Assembly: GCA_031119155.1 (NCBI GenBank)
Contig: JAVHYH010000064.1
Location: 1 to 14,549, forward strand
Direction of reading: 5' to 3'
Source of the DNA: Brevundimonas sp.
GTDB lineage: Bacteria; Pseudomonadota; Alphaproteobacteria; Caulobacterales; Caulobacteraceae
Length of the DNA stretch: 14,549 nucleotides
Within the stretch, counting starts at the first letter, position 1. Each line of letters opens with the position of its first letter. The notes under the pieces were generated by a model, which saw only the letters and a program-made list of their open reading frames with translations, was not told where the DNA came from and ran no database searches. Positions 6,863 to 14,335 of the stretch are shown in pieces. A program made the translations under genes and the position numbers.

Positions 6863-9064
6863 ATGAAGTTTGCACACGCCACAACTGCGTCCGCCGTCGC
6901 TCTGATCGCCGGCGCCATGCTCGCCCTGCCGGCCGTCGCACAGGAGGCGCCGCAGGAGAGTTCCGCCACCTCGCTGGACGATGTGATCGTGACCGCCCAG
7001 CGGCGCGAGCAGAGCCTGCAGGAGGTGCCGATCGCCATCACCGCCTTCAACGCCGAGACGCTGGAGCGCACGGCGGCGACGGGCATCTCGGACATCGCGG
7101 CCAAGGCGCCGGGCGTGACCCTGACCCAGTTCAACATCGGCGAGCCGCAACTCTACATCCGCGGCGTCGGCACCTCGAGCGACTCGGCCGCCAGCGACCC
7201 GTCGATCGGCTTCTCCATCGACGAGGTGTCCATCGGCCGCTCGGGCGCCAGCGCCCTGTCCTTCCTCGACATCGAACGGGTCGAGGTTCTGCGCGGGCCG
7301 CAGGGGACGCTGTACGGCCGCAACGCCTCGGGCGGGGCGCTGAACATCTATACGCGCAAGCCGGTGTTCGAGGATTCCGGCAGCCTTACCGCCCGCATCG
7401 GCAGCTTTGATGAATACGGGCTGGAAGGGGTGGTGAACCGCGCGCTGGGCGACGATTCCGCCATCCGCTTCGCCGCCCGCTACACGACCAATGACGGCTA
7501 TGCCGAAAGCCTGCCGAGCGGTGAGGGGCTCGAGGGCGGAACCTCCTGGGGTGCCCGCCTGTCGTATCTGAAGGACATCGGCGACTGGAGCGTGCTGGTC
7601 AGCGGCGACTATTCCGAGGACGACATGGACGGCCACGCCCGGATCCCGGTGACGGCGTTCGGTACGGCCCCGGCCTTCGTGACCCTGATCAACAGCCTGC
7701 GCACGGGCATGGACCGGCGGCAGAGCTTCTCGTCGCCCGACAACTATCAGGAACGGACCAACTACGGCCTGACCGGTCGGGTCGAGCATTCGGGACAGGC
7801 GTTCGACTTCGTCTCGCTGACGTCCTACCGCGACAACGACTACAGCTGGCGCGACAACCTCGGCGGCCTGCCCTTCCCCGGCTTCCCGCTGTCAGTGGAC
7901 AATCGCGCCTCGGAGGCGGCGACGCAGTTCAGCCAGGAGTTCCGGCTGGTCTCCAAGCCGGACTCGCCGATCAACTGGGTCGCCGGCGCCTACTTCTTCC
8001 AGGAAGACATCGACCGCAGCGAGCGCTTCATCGTCAACACGGCTCTGCCCATCGCGCCGCCGTCGTTCGGCGGGGACACCACCTTCCTGCAGGACGCGAC
8101 CAACCGCAGCTACGCCCTCTTCGGTCAGGCCAACATCCCGTTCGCGGACATCTGGGAGCTGACCCTCGGCGCGCGCTGGACCTGGGACGAGCGCGAGATC
8201 CACCAGGTCGCGATCGACAACGAGGGCGGGGCCAATCCGCCGGCGGGCATCCCGCTCGGGCCGGGCGGGTCGCCCTACAATGTCAGCGGCAGCGAAAGCT
8301 TCAACGAGCCGACCTGGAAGATCGCCCTGGCGGTCGAGCCGGTCGACAACGTCCGCTTCTATGCAAGCTATGACCGGGGCTACAAGGCGGGGTCGTTCCC
8401 GTCGACAGCCCAGTCCGGCGCACAGGCCCTGCTGCCGCTGGATTCGGAGCTTCTGGACAACTACGAGATCGGGGTGAAGTCGACCCTGATGGGGCGGTGG
8501 CGCCTGAACGCGGCGGCGTTCAAGCTCGATTACACCGACCTGCAGGTCTATGAACTGCTGGGTTTGGCGCTGGTCACCTCCAACGCCCAAGCCGAGGTCG
8601 AGGGCTTCGAGATCGAGACCGCGCTGGCGCTCACCAACAACCTGACCATCGGCGGCTCCTACACCAGCCTGGACGCCAAATTCACCTCGGACGCGGTGTC
8701 GGGCGCGCTGGTCCTGCCCTACAACGGCAACACCCTGCCCCGGTCGCCGGACAGCCAGTACACCCTCTATGTCGACAGTGAGTGGGATGTGGCCGGCGGG
8801 GTTCTGGCGGCGCGCGCCGACTACCAGTGGACCGACGACTTCTATTTCGATCCGTCGAACAATCCCGAGGTCCTGTCGCCCGCGCACGAGCTGGTCAGCG
8901 CCTTCGTCTCGTGGGAATCGCCCTCGGGCCTGAAGGTCTCGGTCTACGGCAAGAACCTGACGGACACCGAGTACCAGACCCACATCATCAAGAACGTGGG
9001 CGTCGGCTTCAGCGTCTTCGGCGCGCCGCGCTCGTTCGGTCTGGCCCTGACGCAGAGCTTCTGA
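6863..9064 (+). CDS. TonB-dependent outer-membrane receptor
   Basis: A 733-residue TonB-dependent receptor. A signal peptide is visible (K near the start, hydrophobic stretch to about 25, cleavage likely after A-V-A at 26). The TonB box L-D-D-V-I-V-T-A is at about 38-45. The plug domain runs to about 170 and includes the typical segment R-V-E-V-L-R-G-P-Q-G-T-L-Y-G-R-N-A-S-G-G (139-158). The rest is beta-barrel, ending in the aromatic terminal residue Phe733 usual for outer-membrane proteins. It imports a ligand across the outer membrane using TonB energy. The subfamily and size fit the broad group used by alphaproteobacteria for aromatic, sterol, carotenoid or siderophore-like ligands, and sequence alone does not choose among them. 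The context suggests it takes up the substrate of the adjacent catabolic genes. A GGGGAGGG ribosome site precedes the ATG. Confidence 0.95.
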   Translation: MKFAHATTASAVALIAGAMLALPAVAQEAPQESSATSLDDVIVTAQRREQSLQEVPIAITAFNAETLERTAATGISDIAAKAPGVTLTQFNIGEPQLYIRGVGTSSDSAASDPSIGFSIDEVSIGRSGASALSFLDIERVEVLRGPQGTLYGRNASGGALNIYTRKPVFEDSGSLTARIGSFDEYGLEGVVNRALGDDSAIRFAARYTTNDGYAESLPSGEGLEGGTSWGARLSYLKDIGDWSVLVSGDYSEDDMDGHARIPVTAFGTAPAFVTLINSLRTGMDRRQSFSSPDNYQERTNYGLTGRVEHSGQAFDFVSLTSYRDNDYSWRDNLGGLPFPGFPLSVDNRASEAATQFSQEFRLVSKPDSPINWVAGAYFFQEDIDRSERFIVNTALPIAPPSFGGDTTFLQDATNRSYALFGQANIPFADIWELTLGARWTWDEREIHQVAIDNEGGANPPAGIPLGPGGSPYNVSGSESFNEPTWKIALAVEPVDNVRFYASYDRGYKAGSFPSTAQSGAQALLPLDSELLDNYEIGVKSTLMGRWRLNAAAFKLDYTDLQVYELLGLALVTSNAQAEVEGFEIETALALTNNLTIGGSYTSLDAKFTSDAVSGALVLPYNGNTLPRSPDSQYTLYVDSEWDVAGGVLAARADYQWTDDFYFDPSNNPEVLSPAHELVSAFVSWESPSGLKVSVYGKNLTDTEYQTHIIKNVGVGFSVFGAPRSFGLALTQSF

Positions 9065-9077
9065 TCGGGGCTTTCGA

Positions 9078-10034
9078 TCAGGCGGCGCCGGAGCCCTCCG
9101 GCGCCGTCGCCTCGACTTCCCAGCGGATGTTGCGCGGGTCCAGCAGGCGTCCGGTCTTCAGGTCGCAGACGACCGGATGGATCGGCTCGCCGGTGCGCGT
9201 ATCGACCAGCCGCAGCGGCACGCCGTCCGGGCACAGCCAGCGCTCGGCCCAGCCGTGCATGGCCATGATCATCGGGAAGAGGTCCAGCCCGGCCTGTGTC
9301 AGCCGATATTCGAAGCGGGGCGGCGCCTTCTGGTAGAGGCGTTTCTCCAGCACCCCGTGCAGCACCATCCGGTTCAGGCGGTCGGCCAGGATGTTGGTCG
9401 CCGCGCCCAGCGCCTCGTGGAACTCGTCGAAGCGGCGCAGGCGGAAGAAGGCCGCGGCCAGCACCGCCCAGCTCCAGTAGTCGCCCATGATGTCGGTCGA
9501 GCGGTCGATGATCGCGCGGTCCGTCTCCACCGGCTGGGTCCGGCGCCGACGCGAGGTCGGCGGCGCGATCGGGGTGAGACCCTCGCCCGCCTCGCCGCGC
9601 ACATAGCGGGGCTCGATCGGATGGCCGCGTTCGTGATCGAAGATGGCGGGCGTGACGGCCTTGCCGGTGTGCCGGTCGTAGAAGGCCAGGGCGTAGCGTT
9701 CCTGCAGCGGCGAGCGCGCCCATTTGCGCTCCCACTGGCCCTGCATGACCGCGACCCCGAACATGTCGAGCCCCATGTCGGTCAGGCGGTACTCCATGCG
9801 GGTCGGCGACTCCTTCGCCGGGCGCTGCTCCAGCAGGCCAGCGGCGACCAGACGGTTCAGCCGGTCGGTCAGCACGCTGCGCGGCATGCCCAGCCGGTCG
9901 CGCCACTGGGAGAAGCGGCGGGCGCCATAGAAGGCCTCGCGCAGGATCAACTGCGTCCAGGCGTCGCCCGTCACCGCGAACGCGCGCGCGACGGGATTGC
10001 CCATGATCAGATCGCGGGTGGAAATGTGGTCCAC
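9078..10034 (-). CDS. Tandem-HxlR transcriptional regulator (two fused HxlR modules)
   Basis: A 318-residue protein with two HxlR-type winged-helix domains. Module 1 is about 12-105 (N-P-V-A-R-A-F-A-V-T-G-D-A-W-T, then S-V-L-T-D-R-L-N-R-L-V-A-A-G-L-L-E). Module 2 is about 180-268 (D-I-M-G-D-Y-W-S-W-A-V-L, then N-I-L-A-D-R-L-N-R-M-V-L-H-G-V-L-E). Each is followed by a matching tail: Y-D-R-H-T-G-K-A-V-T-P-A-I-F-D and V-D-T-R-T-G-E-P-I-H-P-V-V-C-D. The whole unit of about 165 residues is therefore duplicated. Ordinary HxlR proteins have about 110-150 residues and act as dimers; this chain may bind as a built-in dimer. The start chosen is GTG at 10034, with GAGGG four to five bases upstream; ATG at 10004 lacks a ribosome site. 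It is divergent from the CoA-ligase gene, with motif site C between them, and convergent with the receptor gene (13-base gap). It is a candidate reader of the shared motif. Confidence 0.9.
   Translation of the reverse strand: MDHISTRDLIMGNPVARAFAVTGDAWTQLILREAFYGARRFSQWRDRLGMPRSVLTDRLNRLVAAGLLEQRPAKESPTRMEYRLTDMGLDMFGVAVMQGQWERKWARSPLQERYALAFYDRHTGKAVTPAIFDHERGHPIEPRYVRGEAGEGLTPIAPPTSRRRRTQPVETDRAIIDRSTDIMGDYWSWAVLAAAFFRLRRFDEFHEALGAATNILADRLNRMVLHGVLEKRLYQKAPPRFEYRLTQAGLDLFPMIMAMHGWAERWLCPDGVPLRLVDTRTGEPIHPVVCDLKTGRLLDPRNIRWEVEATAPEGSGAA
9084..9105. terminator. Perfect 9-bp hairpin at convergent gene ends
   Basis: GGCGCCGGA (9084-9092), loop GCCC, and TCCGGCGCC (9097-9105) form a perfect GC-rich stem just after the receptor stop and inside the last codons of the HxlR gene. 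There is no T tract on either strand, so intrinsic termination is doubtful. It could pause polymerase or protect 3' ends. A weaker adjacent repeat (TGATCG 9062-9067 with CGATCA 9075-9080) contains both genes' stop codons. Confidence 0.35.
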
Positions 10035-10046
10035 GAGCCCTCGTTT

Positions 10047-10064
10047 CGGTCCTGCCCCGGACCG
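10047..10064. promoter_or_regulatory. Inverted repeat in the HxlR leader (possible autoregulatory site)
   Basis: CGGTCC (10047-10052), spacer TGCCCC, and GGACCG (10059-10064) form a perfect 6-bp dyad just upstream of the chosen HxlR start. It could be an operator for that gene or a leader hairpin, but such dyads are common by chance in GC-rich DNA. Confidence 0.25.
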
Positions 10065-10126
10065 TTCTAGCACCTGTGTACGCCGAATCGCAGATCGGTG
10101 CGCGAACGGGGGCTTCTGAACGATAA

Positions 10127-10146
10127 ATCCTGTTTTGCAAGTCAGT
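10127..10146. promoter_or_regulatory. Shared 20-bp motif, site C (putative operator in divergent promoter region)
   Basis: The plus strand reads ATCCTGTTTTGCAAGTCAGT. It keeps the TCC-N6-GCAAG core and the trailing A and T positions of the other three sites, and is the most divergent copy. It lies in the 168-base gap between the divergent HxlR regulator (start 10034) and the CoA-ligase gene (start 10203), 56 bases before the latter. Confidence 0.5.
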
Positions 10147-10202
10147 GGGCGGGGGTAGGGTGGAGGTCAGATCCGGAGAACCGGACGGTATGGGAGTAGA
10201 GC

Positions 10203-12017
10203 GTGCTGGACAGGATCGAGGACTTTCATCAGGCCCCGTGTCGGCCCATCCGGTTCGGCGATGTCGGGCTGGAGATCGAGCGGCGAGACGACGGCGCGCT
10301 GATCCTGTCGGCCAAGGCGCCGCTGGAGCCCCATGAGCAGAATCTGATGCGTCGCTTCTGGCGGCTGGGCGACAGCCAGGCCGACAAGACGTGGATCGCG
10401 GAAAGGGCCAAGGACGAGCATGGCGGCGGCTGGCGGCGACTGACCTATGGCGAGGCCCGGCGGGATGTGTCGGCGGTGGCGGGGTGGCTGAAGGCGCGGG
10501 GCGTCCCGGCCAGCCGGTCGATCCTCGTCCTGTCCGGCAATACGCCCACCCATGCGCTGTGGATGTTCGGCGCGATGGCGGCGGGCGTGCCGATCTGCTC
10601 GGTCAGTGTGAACTATTCCCTGCTCAGCACCGATTTCGAGCGGCTGCGCCATGTGGTCGAGCTGGTGAAACCGGCGGTGATCTTCGCCGAGACCGCCGAC
10701 TTCGCCCGCGCCGCCGAAGCGATAGCGCCCGCCGACGCCGTGATCGTCAGCGCCGAGGCCGGGGCCTTCCCGGTCGGAACGGTGGCGATGTCGGCGGTTC
10801 TGGCGTCGCCGGACGTCGAGGGGATCGGACAGGCGGTCGAAGCGCTCGATCCGACGGCGCCCGCCCGCTATCTGCTGACCTCGGGTTCGACCGGACGGCC
10901 CAAGGCGGTGATCCACACCCAGGCCATGATGACCGGCAACACCGCCAGCGGATCGCAGGCCATGGGCGACGCCTTTGACTGGGGCGGGACCATGCTGGAC
11001 TGGCTGCCGTGGAGCCATATCGCGGGCTCGTCCCTGCTGACCAACATCACCTGGCTGGGCGGGACGCTGCATATCGACGACGGCCGCCCGACCGCGACCG
11101 GGTTCGCGGCGACCCTGCGCAATCTGAAGGAGGTGCCGGTCCGCTTCTACGGCACCATGCCCAGCGGCTACGCCATGCTGGCCGATGCGCTGGAGGCGGA
11201 TGAGGATCTGCGGAAGACCTTCTTCAGCGAGCTGCGCGTCATGCTGTTCGGCGGCGCCGGCCTGCCCCAGCCGCTGCACGATCGGTTGCAACGACTGGCG
11301 GTGGCGACGACGGGACAGAGGTTCATGTTCGTGTCGGGCTATGGCTCGACGGAGACGGGCTCGGCGATCAGCTACACCTGGTGGGAAAGCACCCGGGTCG
11401 GCATCGGTCTGCCGGTGCCGGGGGCGTCGCTGAAACTGGTCCCGGCGGACGGCGCCTATGAGGTGCGGGTCAAGGCGGCCAGCGTGACGCCCGGCTATTT
11501 CGGCGATGATGCGCGCACCGCCGAGGTCTTCGACGAGGACGGCTTCCTGCGCATGGACGATCTGGCGGACTTCCACGATCCGGAGCAGCCGCTGCTGGGC
11601 CTGTTCTTCGCCGGGCGACGGGTTGAGCAGTTCAAGCTGGCCAACGGCACCTTCGTCGCCGCCGGCCGTCTGCGGACCGACCTGCTGGAAGTTCTGCCGG
11701 GGATGTTCCGCGATGTGGTCATCTGCGGAGAGGGGCAGGCGGACCTGCGGGTGCTGGCCTGGGCCGATCCGGAGGCGGAGCGGCGACTGGGCGATGCGAT
11801 GGGCGCCGCCGTCGCCGACGGCCTGCGTCGCTACAACGCCACCCACACCGGCCAGAGCGAGCGGCTGGCGGGGCTGCTGTTCCTCGCTGCGCCGCCCGAC
11901 GTCGAGGGCCATGAGGTGTCGGACAAGGGCTCGATCAACCGGGCCATGGTCCTGCGCCGTCGGGCCGGGGATGTGGCGCGGCTGTATGCGGGCGGCGAGG
12001 GCGTGATCGCGCCTTAA
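10203..12017 (+). CDS. Feruloyl-CoA synthase-like acyl-CoA ligase
   Basis: A 604-residue ANL-superfamily ligase of the feruloyl-CoA synthase (Fcs) subfamily type. The ATP-binding P-loop is T-S-G-S-T-G-R-P-K-A-V (226-236), followed by L-P-W-S-H (268-272) and Y-G-S-T-E-T-G (380-386). A C-terminal hinge G-R-R-V-E-Q-F-K-L-A-N-G-T-F-V-A-A-G-R-L-R (471-491) closely follows the Fcs hinge pattern. The likely adenylation lysine is Lys575 in S-D-K-G-S-I-N. The usual T/L-G-D turn reads M-D-D (451-453). Such enzymes make hydroxycinnamoyl- or other aryl-CoA from the acid, ATP and CoA. Ferulate itself is not shown; the neighbours suggest an acid arising after oxidative cleavage, or the entry substrate. The start is GTG, with GGAG six to seven bases upstream. 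The stop overlaps the convergent phosphotransferase gene by 4 bases (TTAA). Confidence 0.88.
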   Translation: MLDRIEDFHQAPCRPIRFGDVGLEIERRDDGALILSAKAPLEPHEQNLMRRFWRLGDSQADKTWIAERAKDEHGGGWRRLTYGEARRDVSAVAGWLKARGVPASRSILVLSGNTPTHALWMFGAMAAGVPICSVSVNYSLLSTDFERLRHVVELVKPAVIFAETADFARAAEAIAPADAVIVSAEAGAFPVGTVAMSAVLASPDVEGIGQAVEALDPTAPARYLLTSGSTGRPKAVIHTQAMMTGNTASGSQAMGDAFDWGGTMLDWLPWSHIAGSSLLTNITWLGGTLHIDDGRPTATGFAATLRNLKEVPVRFYGTMPSGYAMLADALEADEDLRKTFFSELRVMLFGGAGLPQPLHDRLQRLAVATTGQRFMFVSGYGSTETGSAISYTWWESTRVGIGLPVPGASLKLVPADGAYEVRVKAASVTPGYFGDDARTAEVFDEDGFLRMDDLADFHDPEQPLLGLFFAGRRVEQFKLANGTFVAAGRLRTDLLEVLPGMFRDVVICGEGQADLRVLAWADPEAERRLGDAMGAAVADGLRRYNATHTGQSERLAGLLFLAAPPDVEGHEVSDKGSINRAMVLRRRAGDVARLYAGGEGVIAP

Positions 12018-13054
12018 GCGCCCGCCCGCACCGCCTGCTCCCACGCCAGCCGGGCCAGTTCGGGGAACTCGTCCGCGCGCTTGCGGGCCTTGGGCGAGAC
12101 GGCGTTCCCGCGGATCACCCGGCCCCGGATGCCGTGGATGATCGCGGCGAAGCGGAACATGTTGAAGGCCACGAAGACGTCGAGGTCGGGCAGGGCGCTG
12201 CGCCCGGTTCGCTCCGCATAGGCGGCGACGTAATCGGCCTCTGCCGGGATGCCGAGGGCCTTCAGATCACGCCCCGCCAGACCGCCCAGATGCACCGGCA
12301 TCCGGTACATCATCAGGTGATAGGCGAAGTCCGCCAGCGGATGCCCCAGCGTCGACAGCTCCCAGTCGATCACCGCCGCCACCTTGGGCCGGTCGGGGTG
12401 TAGGATCAGGTTGTCGATGCGGAAGTCGCCGTGGATGACCGAGGTCTCGTCCGGCAGCGCGCGGGTCGGCAGCCAGTCGGCCAGCCGGTCCATGTGCTCG
12501 TCACGCCCGGCGTCGGCGTCCTCGCGATACTGGCGGGTCCACAGGGCGGTCTGGCGCGTGACGAAGCCGCCGGGACGGCCGTAGTCGCTCAGGCCCAGCG
12601 TCTCGATATCGAGGCTGTGCAGCTTCGCCAGCGTCGCATTCATGGCGTCGAAGGTGGCGGCGCGTTCGGCCGGATCGGCGATGTCGGTCGCCGGGTCCCA
12701 GACGATCCGGCCCTCGACATGGGCCATCAGATAGAAGGCCGTGCCGATCACCTCCGGATCCTCGCAGACGCCGAGGATGCGCGGCACGGGGAAATCCGCC
12801 TCGCCCAGTGCGCCCATGACCCGGGCCTCGCGCAGCACGTCGTGGGCGCCCTTCAGCAGCGGCCCCGGCGGCTTGCGGCGCAGGACGAGGTTCAGGTCGC
12901 CGACGGTGACGCCATAGGTCGGGTTGGACTGGCCGCCCGAGAACTGGGCGATCGTCAGCGGGCCGGGCGGCACGTCCATCCGCGCCCGCATCCACGCCTC
13001 CAGCGCCGCCGCGTCCAGTTCGAACCCGGCGCGCACGCCTGCATCTTCAGTCAT
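12014..13054 (-). CDS. Phosphotransferase (APH) family protein, ACAD10/ACAD11 kinase-domain-like
   Basis: A 346-residue protein-kinase-fold phosphotransferase. Visible motifs are a nucleotide-loop-like S-G-G-Q-S-N-P-T-Y (39-47), L-V-L-R-R-K-P-P-G (57-64), the catalytic H-G-D-F-R-I-D-N (208-215, Asp210 and Asn215), and the Mg-binding D-W-E-L-S-T-L-G-H-P-L-A-D (230-242). D-W-E instead of D-F-G, and this whole signature, are typical of the kinase domain fused to acyl-CoA dehydrogenase in ACAD10/11 and of the bacterial 4-hydroxyacyl-CoA kinase LvaA. It is therefore more likely a hydroxyacyl-CoA kinase than an antibiotic-resistance enzyme (inference). It is the last gene of the MerR-SDR operon, starting 11 bases after the SDR stop with only a weak ribosome site, and it overlaps the convergent ligase gene by 4 bases. 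Confidence 0.87.
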   Translation of the reverse strand: MTEDAGVRAGFELDAAALEAWMRARMDVPPGPLTIAQFSGGQSNPTYGVTVGDLNLVLRRKPPGPLLKGAHDVLREARVMGALGEADFPVPRILGVCEDPEVIGTAFYLMAHVEGRIVWDPATDIADPAERAATFDAMNATLAKLHSLDIETLGLSDYGRPGGFVTRQTALWTRQYREDADAGRDEHMDRLADWLPTRALPDETSVIHGDFRIDNLILHPDRPKVAAVIDWELSTLGHPLADFAYHLMMYRMPVHLGGLAGRDLKALGIPAEADYVAAYAERTGRSALPDLDVFVAFNMFRFAAIIHGIRGRVIRGNAVSPKARKRADEFPELARLAWEQAVRAGA

Positions 13055-13065
13055 AGAGGCATCAC

Positions 13066-13836
13066 TCAGAGGGATTGGCCGTCGTCGATGACGAAGACGC
13101 CGCCGGTGATCGGCGCGGCCTCGTCGGAGCCCAGCAGGATCAGGGTCGGGTCCAGCCCGTCGCCCGGCATCAGGCGACGGCGGGGGAAGCCCCGGATCTG
13201 CTTCTCGCCGCCGGGGCTGGAGAACCAGTCGGAGTTCATCTCCGTCTCCAGATAGCCGGGGCAGACGGCGTTGACGTTGATGCCGTCACGCGCCCATTCG
13301 CGCGCCAGCCCCTTGCCCAGCGACACGACGGCCGCCTTGGAGGCGCAGTAGCCGACGAGGCCCGGCAGCTGCAGCTGGGCGCCGATGGAGGCGATCAGGA
13401 CGATGCGGCCGCGCCCGGCCTCGGCCGTGCCATTGGCCCTGAACGCCCGCGCCGCCTCGCGCGCGGTCAGGAAGGCGCCGCGCACATTGACGGTGAACAT
13501 CTGGTCGAACTCGGCCACCGGCGCATCGAGCGCCATGCCCGGCAGGCCGATTCCGGCGTTGGCGTAGGCGGTGTGCAGCGGCCCCAGCGCCTGTTCGGCG
13601 GCGGCGATTCCGGCGATGACGCTGGCCTCGTCGGCGACGTCCATGGCCACGGCGAAGGCCTCGCCGCCGTCCGCCCTGATGGCCTCGACGACGGCGGCCA
13701 GACGGTCGGTGCGGCGGGCGGCGACGGTGACCTTCGCCCCCTCACGCGCGGCGACCCGGGCCAGATGCTCGCCGATGCCGGACGAGGCCCCGGTAATCAG
13801 GACGTGACGACCGGAGAGCTTGCCGTCAGCGGGCAT
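13066..13836 (-). CDS. SDR-family oxidoreductase
   Basis: A 256-residue classical short-chain dehydrogenase of standard length. The cofactor motif T-G-A-S-S-G-I-G is at 15-22, A-N-A-G at 92-95, and the catalytic set is Ser150 and Tyr163-x3-Lys167 (Y-C-A-S-K). The C-terminal P-I-T-G-G-V-F-V-I-D-D-G-Q is the usual SDR ending. Arg41-Arg42 after the second beta strand (V-T-V-A-A-R-R) hints at NADP(H), though this is weak. The substrate is unknown; 3-hydroxyacyl-CoA or an alcohol intermediate fits the context. The ATG at 13836 overlaps the 3' end of the MerR gene by 11 bases. A longer in-frame reading to 14004 would lie inside MerR and is rejected. It is co-transcribed with the downstream phosphotransferase. 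Confidence 0.9.
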   Translation of the reverse strand: MPADGKLSGRHVLITGASSGIGEHLARVAAREGAKVTVAARRTDRLAAVVEAIRADGGEAFAVAMDVADEASVIAGIAAAEQALGPLHTAYANAGIGLPGMALDAPVAEFDQMFTVNVRGAFLTAREAARAFRANGTAEAGRGRIVLIASIGAQLQLPGLVGYCASKAAVVSLGKGLAREWARDGINVNAVCPGYLETEMNSDWFSSPGGEKQIRGFPRRRLMPGDGLDPTLILLGSDEAAPITGGVFVIDDGQSL

Positions 13837-14275
13837 GACGCAGCCTCGCCGAACGATCCACGGTCGCGACCGAGGCGGGGGAGGTTCCGGCGCCCAGCCC
13901 TTCCAGCCCGTCCGCCTCCAGCTCGACCAGGGCGGTGCGCAGGTCGGCGATGCGGGCGGCGGCGGCGGCGATCTCGGCGTCGAGGAACCGGGCCACGCCC
14001 TCACCGCCGTCGGTGGCGGTCAGGGCCGCGTGAATGTCCGGCGTCGGCATGCCCAGCCGACGCAGCCGGGCGATCAGCGCCGCCCGTTCGCGCTGGTCGA
14101 CATCATAGCAGCGGGCGCCGGACGATCGCCGCCCCGCCGTCAGCAGGCCGATGTCCTCATAGTGCCTGAGCGCCCGCAGGGTCGTGCCCGTGCGCGCCGC
14201 CAGCTCGCGAATGCTGATCGCCGGCCGGTGCGCCGGACTGGTGGATGCCCTGTGGTGCAACGGTACGACCGTCAT
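13826..14275 (-). CDS. MerR-family transcriptional regulator
   Basis: A 149-residue MerR-type activator/repressor. The helix-turn-helix is I-S-I-R-E-L-A-A-R-T-G-T-T-L-R-A-L-R-H-Y-E (20-40), followed by the wing G-L-L-T-A-G-R-R-S-S-G-A-R-C-Y-D (43-58). An Ala-rich helix at about 95-122 should form the dimer coiled coil. The short C-terminal part has no cysteine pair, so it is not an obvious metal or redox sensor. It probably responds to a small organic ligand, possibly indirectly. It heads an operon with an SDR and a phosphotransferase. The start at 14275 has GGAGG five bases upstream; ATG at 14278 and GTG at 14290 are alternatives. The GTG lies inside the inverted repeat 14286-14335, which suggests autoregulation. 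Confidence 0.88.
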   Translation of the reverse strand: MTVVPLHHRASTSPAHRPAISIRELAARTGTTLRALRHYEDIGLLTAGRRSSGARCYDVDQRERAALIARLRRLGMPTPDIHAALTATDGGEGVARFLDAEIAAAAARIADLRTALVELEADGLEGLGAGTSPASVATVDRSARLRHAR

Positions 14276-14285
14276 CATTCCCTCC

Positions 14286-14335
14286 GTCACTTGCGTAACC
14301 GAACCTGCCGGTATCAGTCCGTCTTTGCAAGTGAC
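14286..14335. promoter_or_regulatory. Perfect 9-bp inverted repeat in the MerR promoter region
   Basis: GTCACTTGC (14286-14294) and GCAAGTGAC (14327-14335) are exact reverse complements with a 32-base spacer, about four helical turns between arm starts. The right arm is part of motif site D. The left arm abuts the MerR ribosome site, so a protein bound at both arms could loop or block the promoter. Confidence 0.6.

Noticed and set aside
10035..10073. GTG start at 10073 for the HxlR regulator
   Set aside because: No ribosome site is seen; the GTG at 10034 follows GAGGG and is closer to the conserved domain start.
10172..10185. TCCGG-AGAA-CCGGA hairpin in the ligase leader
   Set aside because: Only a 5-bp stem; too short to call a riboswitch or attenuator in GC-rich DNA.
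10167..12044. 625-residue minus-strand open frame opposite the Fcs-like ligase
   Set aside because: Its translation is full of Arg/Gln/His/Gly with no recognisable domain; the plus-strand ligase has every ANL motif.
12014..13054. Antibiotic (aminoglycoside) resistance gene
   Set aside because: The fold is shared, but the D-W-E-L-S-T-L-G-H-P-L-A-D signature and catabolic context match ACAD10/11-like kinases.
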